Source: Strigops habroptila (Eukaryota; Chordata; Aves; Psittaciformes; Psittacidae). Taken from it: DNA of 64,000 nt. How positions within the stretch are numbered: the stretch's first letter is position 1; every line of letters begins with the position of its first letter. Below the pieces are notes generated by a model. It did not search any database. It was not told the origin of the DNA and saw nothing but the letters and a program-made list of their open reading frames with translations. The position numbers and the translations under genes are program-made. Location of the stretch: assembly GCF_004027225.2 (NCBI RefSeq), contig NC_044277.2, positions 67,976,400 to 68,040,399 of the forward strand, in the 5' to 3' direction. This document shows, in pieces, positions 61,655-64,000 of the stretch.

Positions 61655-62930
61655 AAGATTCAATAAACAGTAAAGATCAGTCTGGCTGGCACCATTTATT
61701 TTAGCATTTGCAATGGCCTTTGGCATGTGTGTCTACGCTTGTATGGATGAGTCACTTGAAATGCAGAACAGCTTATGACCATTTTCCTGTTCAAGTCATC
61801 ACAGAATTAGTGTCATTCCTATTATGAAGATGTAGCAGGCACAGAACTTTCTTCTTGTTCTAGCTGCAAAGGTAACACAGCTGCTAGTTGCTGTTTTGGA
61901 ATGAAGAAAATTGCAGGTAGCTGTAAACTACACAGTGAGGACAGTAGGAAGGGCAGATTATAAGAGGCAATACAGTCCAGCTCCATCATCTCATTTCTTT
62001 TGAGGTATCTTAATTTTATTTTACCTATCCACACCCAGTTTGCACACTCAGTCACTTTTCTCATATATTTACATTTAACATATTTTATTGGATTTTACTC
62101 CAATGAGTCCAGCAATGGTAATTTGCAACTCAAAAGTTTAAATCAGAGAGTCTTCTTCATATTCTCTTATTTTAACCTTTTTCTGCATTTGTGTTTTTAT
62201 GTCACCATCTATATAGTTATGCTTAATTATACATATATCATTGCTTAATACAAGTAGGCCTAAATGCTTGATAAAAATACTAAAACATTATGTGTAGAGA
62301 TTTTCTTACAGGAATTTGTAGGTGAAATTTTGGATTTCATCATGCACTTCTCTGAAGAAGCAGAGCCAACTGAAATGTGGCCTTTGTCTGGGTCAGCCTC
62401 ATAGAAAGATCCATGTATTATTATTGCCATGCAGATTTGCTTTGAGTTCTGTTAACACTTCATAGATGGCACAAGCCTCCTAACAAGAAATTCTGTAGCT
62501 CACAAGCATCTCCAGGTGTAACTTACAGGGCTGTGACATAGAGAGGAGTTGAGCAGTGGAAAAGGACAAAGTGGCATTCTGTAAGGAAAGCTGAACTTGT
62601 GTTTCATCTCCAGATGGCTTATGTTATAGGGAACAAAAAGTAACATTGCTTTAGAGAACCTGGGCTGTATGAAGAACATACGGGTTTTAAAGTAATATTT
62701 AACATGTAGTTGAAATTGTTAAAGTTTCCAACTTTATGTATTTCACAGATCATCATTTACATAGTTCCAACAGTAAAGCAGAAAAGAAGATTTAACTCCT
62801 TCCTTGAAAACCTTCTATGATATAAACCCTCTAATTTTCAGGACTTCTGTGAGTTCCACTGTAAAAAGTTACTACTAAAAGCAACCCTGCTGCCATCATT
62901 TCTCACACTTAATTTCATTAGTCAGAAGTG

Positions 62931-62952
62931 ATTCCACTATTAATAGTGGAAT
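62931..62952. repeat. Perfect 22-bp palindrome
   Basis: The 11-bp arm ATTCCACTATT is followed at once by its exact reverse complement AATAGTGGAAT, with no spacer. Symmetry stops at the next base on each side (G against A). It is the longest uninterrupted palindrome I noticed. Confidence 0.95.
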
Positions 62953-64000
62953 AAAGCATCAAGAGCATAGAGCTAACTAGCCACTGAGCCTGCATGTAAG
63001 CACTATTTTCAAGACCAGACTATACATTAAAAATGAAAGTAAGCCATCTGACACAAGTGCTTCAGGCATGCAGCCTTTACATTCCACATGAAATTTTAAG
63101 ATGTCCCACTAAGGGGGTAGCTCAGGCTTATGAACACACAGAGCTGTCTGTTGGAGAGTGACTCGGAAGAGGAGTGTGACCGTGTTTGGCTATCCGGGCT
63201 CTGTGGCATACAAATTAATTTTCCCCATTAGGAATCTGTGCTGGAAAATAAAGGCATCACTCTATGAGCCCATCGGATTAAAAATACCTGTGATCAAAAC
63301 AATCTTGTAATTATGCTAATCAGGTGGTGCTATTCTGCCTAGAGAAAGCCATATATAAATTTACCCATATACTATTTTTTTGACATAGTGCTGGGGCAAG
63401 ATAAATTCAGAACAGCTCCATGTCAAACGTTTCTGTTCATCTTCTAAGAGAGCTTTCCCTCCAAACACATTTGACACTCCAGCCAAGAGCAGCCAAATTC
63501 CTGCCTTCACAGATCCTTGTGCTAAACTCCTTCGTGGCAGCAGAGGGCTCTCTTTGGCAGCTGTGACATCGAGATGCTCTACTGGAAAGCCCCAGAGGAG
63601 ACCGGTTTTGGTACTGCGCTGCTTTTGTAAGGCAAGTGGAAAAGCAACCCTGTAACTTCCCTGTCTTTTCTTGCTCTCACATGAAGCGCTTTCCATAATA
63701 ACTCTGTGATCTTGTCAGCTAGCAACGCACTGCTGCTGATTTCTTACTCAGATGCTGAAAATCATCATCTTTCACAGGAAAGAAGGATGATGTAAATAAG
63801 GAGTAAATTACTAATTGAAGATAAGCCTGAAAGCCACATTAATACACAAAGAAACCAAACAAAATACATATATTATCAATTTAGGGCTAACGGTGTGCAA
63901 CTCAACCACATGTATATTTTTAATACTTAAAACTTACATATCTCACTTTTTGGAATGAATCCTGTGACAAGAATTCGAAAGCTTGAAACATGCCTTTAAA

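Larger units (their letters stand above)
57578..64000 (-). other. Proposed intron or 5' flank of the minus-strand gene
   Basis: No other exon is firmly supported in these 6.4 kb. The contents are a 13-bp tandem duplication (58,862-58,887), an 11-T tract (61,644-61,654), a 22-bp perfect palindrome (62,931-62,952) and a GC-richer open frame near the right edge (63,361-63,696, minus, 111 codons). No CR1 copy is visible. If the last exon is real, its neighbours may lie beyond 64,000 or be too short to see. Confidence 0.4.

Noticed and set aside
61812..61856. Possible minus-strand terminal exon after TTACCTTTGCAG, coding LEQEESSVPATSS then stop
   Set aside because: Only 13 codons, and the frame is open upstream without need of a splice. 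It competes with the better-supported terminal exon at 57.5 kb.

Overview
The window reads as vertebrate nuclear DNA, almost certainly from a bird. It is AT-rich, has no long open frames, and has no bacterial-style gene packing. It carries several 3'-anchored pieces of the avian LINE family CR1, recognisable by the terminal ATTCTATG octamer repeats and, in two copies, by the '[14 protein letters not shown]'-like C-terminal reverse-transcriptase frame. A short remnant at about 32.6 kb matches, from memory, both ends of an endogenous-retrovirus LTR common in Neoaves, which would favour a neoavian bird over a chicken-like one. That narrower placement is an inference.

Layout: positions 1 to about 51.87 kb contain no gene I can support. 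This stretch is unique AT-rich sequence with homopolymer tracts, T/G- and A/C-rich simple sequence, four CR1 copies (8.2, 35.2, 37.4 and 44.4 kb) plus a 17-bp orphan CR1 tail, the LTR remnant (32.6 kb), a G-rich potential quadruplex (11.9 kb) and a GC-rich island (28.0-28.2 kb).

From 57,577 down to about 51.87 kb, on the minus strand, I propose the last exon of an unidentified gene. It would have a splice acceptor, 27 whole codons including the stop, a roughly 5.6-kb 3' UTR free of recognisable transposons, and an AATAAA signal at 51,888-51,893 followed by a GT-rich stretch. If so, 57,578-64,000 is the preceding intron (or introns) and 1-51.87 kb is the downstream intergenic region. The C-terminal peptide contains SGLTPEEAKALGL and ends STSEMQV. 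I could not name the protein.

The other open frames look like chance frames in AT-rich DNA or the antisense of CR1. I found no CRISPR array, operon, tRNA, rRNA or convincing novel system. The points most worth a second look are the terminal-exon model, the GC island, the internally deleted LTR with a 12-bp inverted repeat, a 22-bp perfect palindrome at 62.9 kb, the TAAT-rich cluster at 31.6 kb and a recurrent A-tract/CCCAAC motif.
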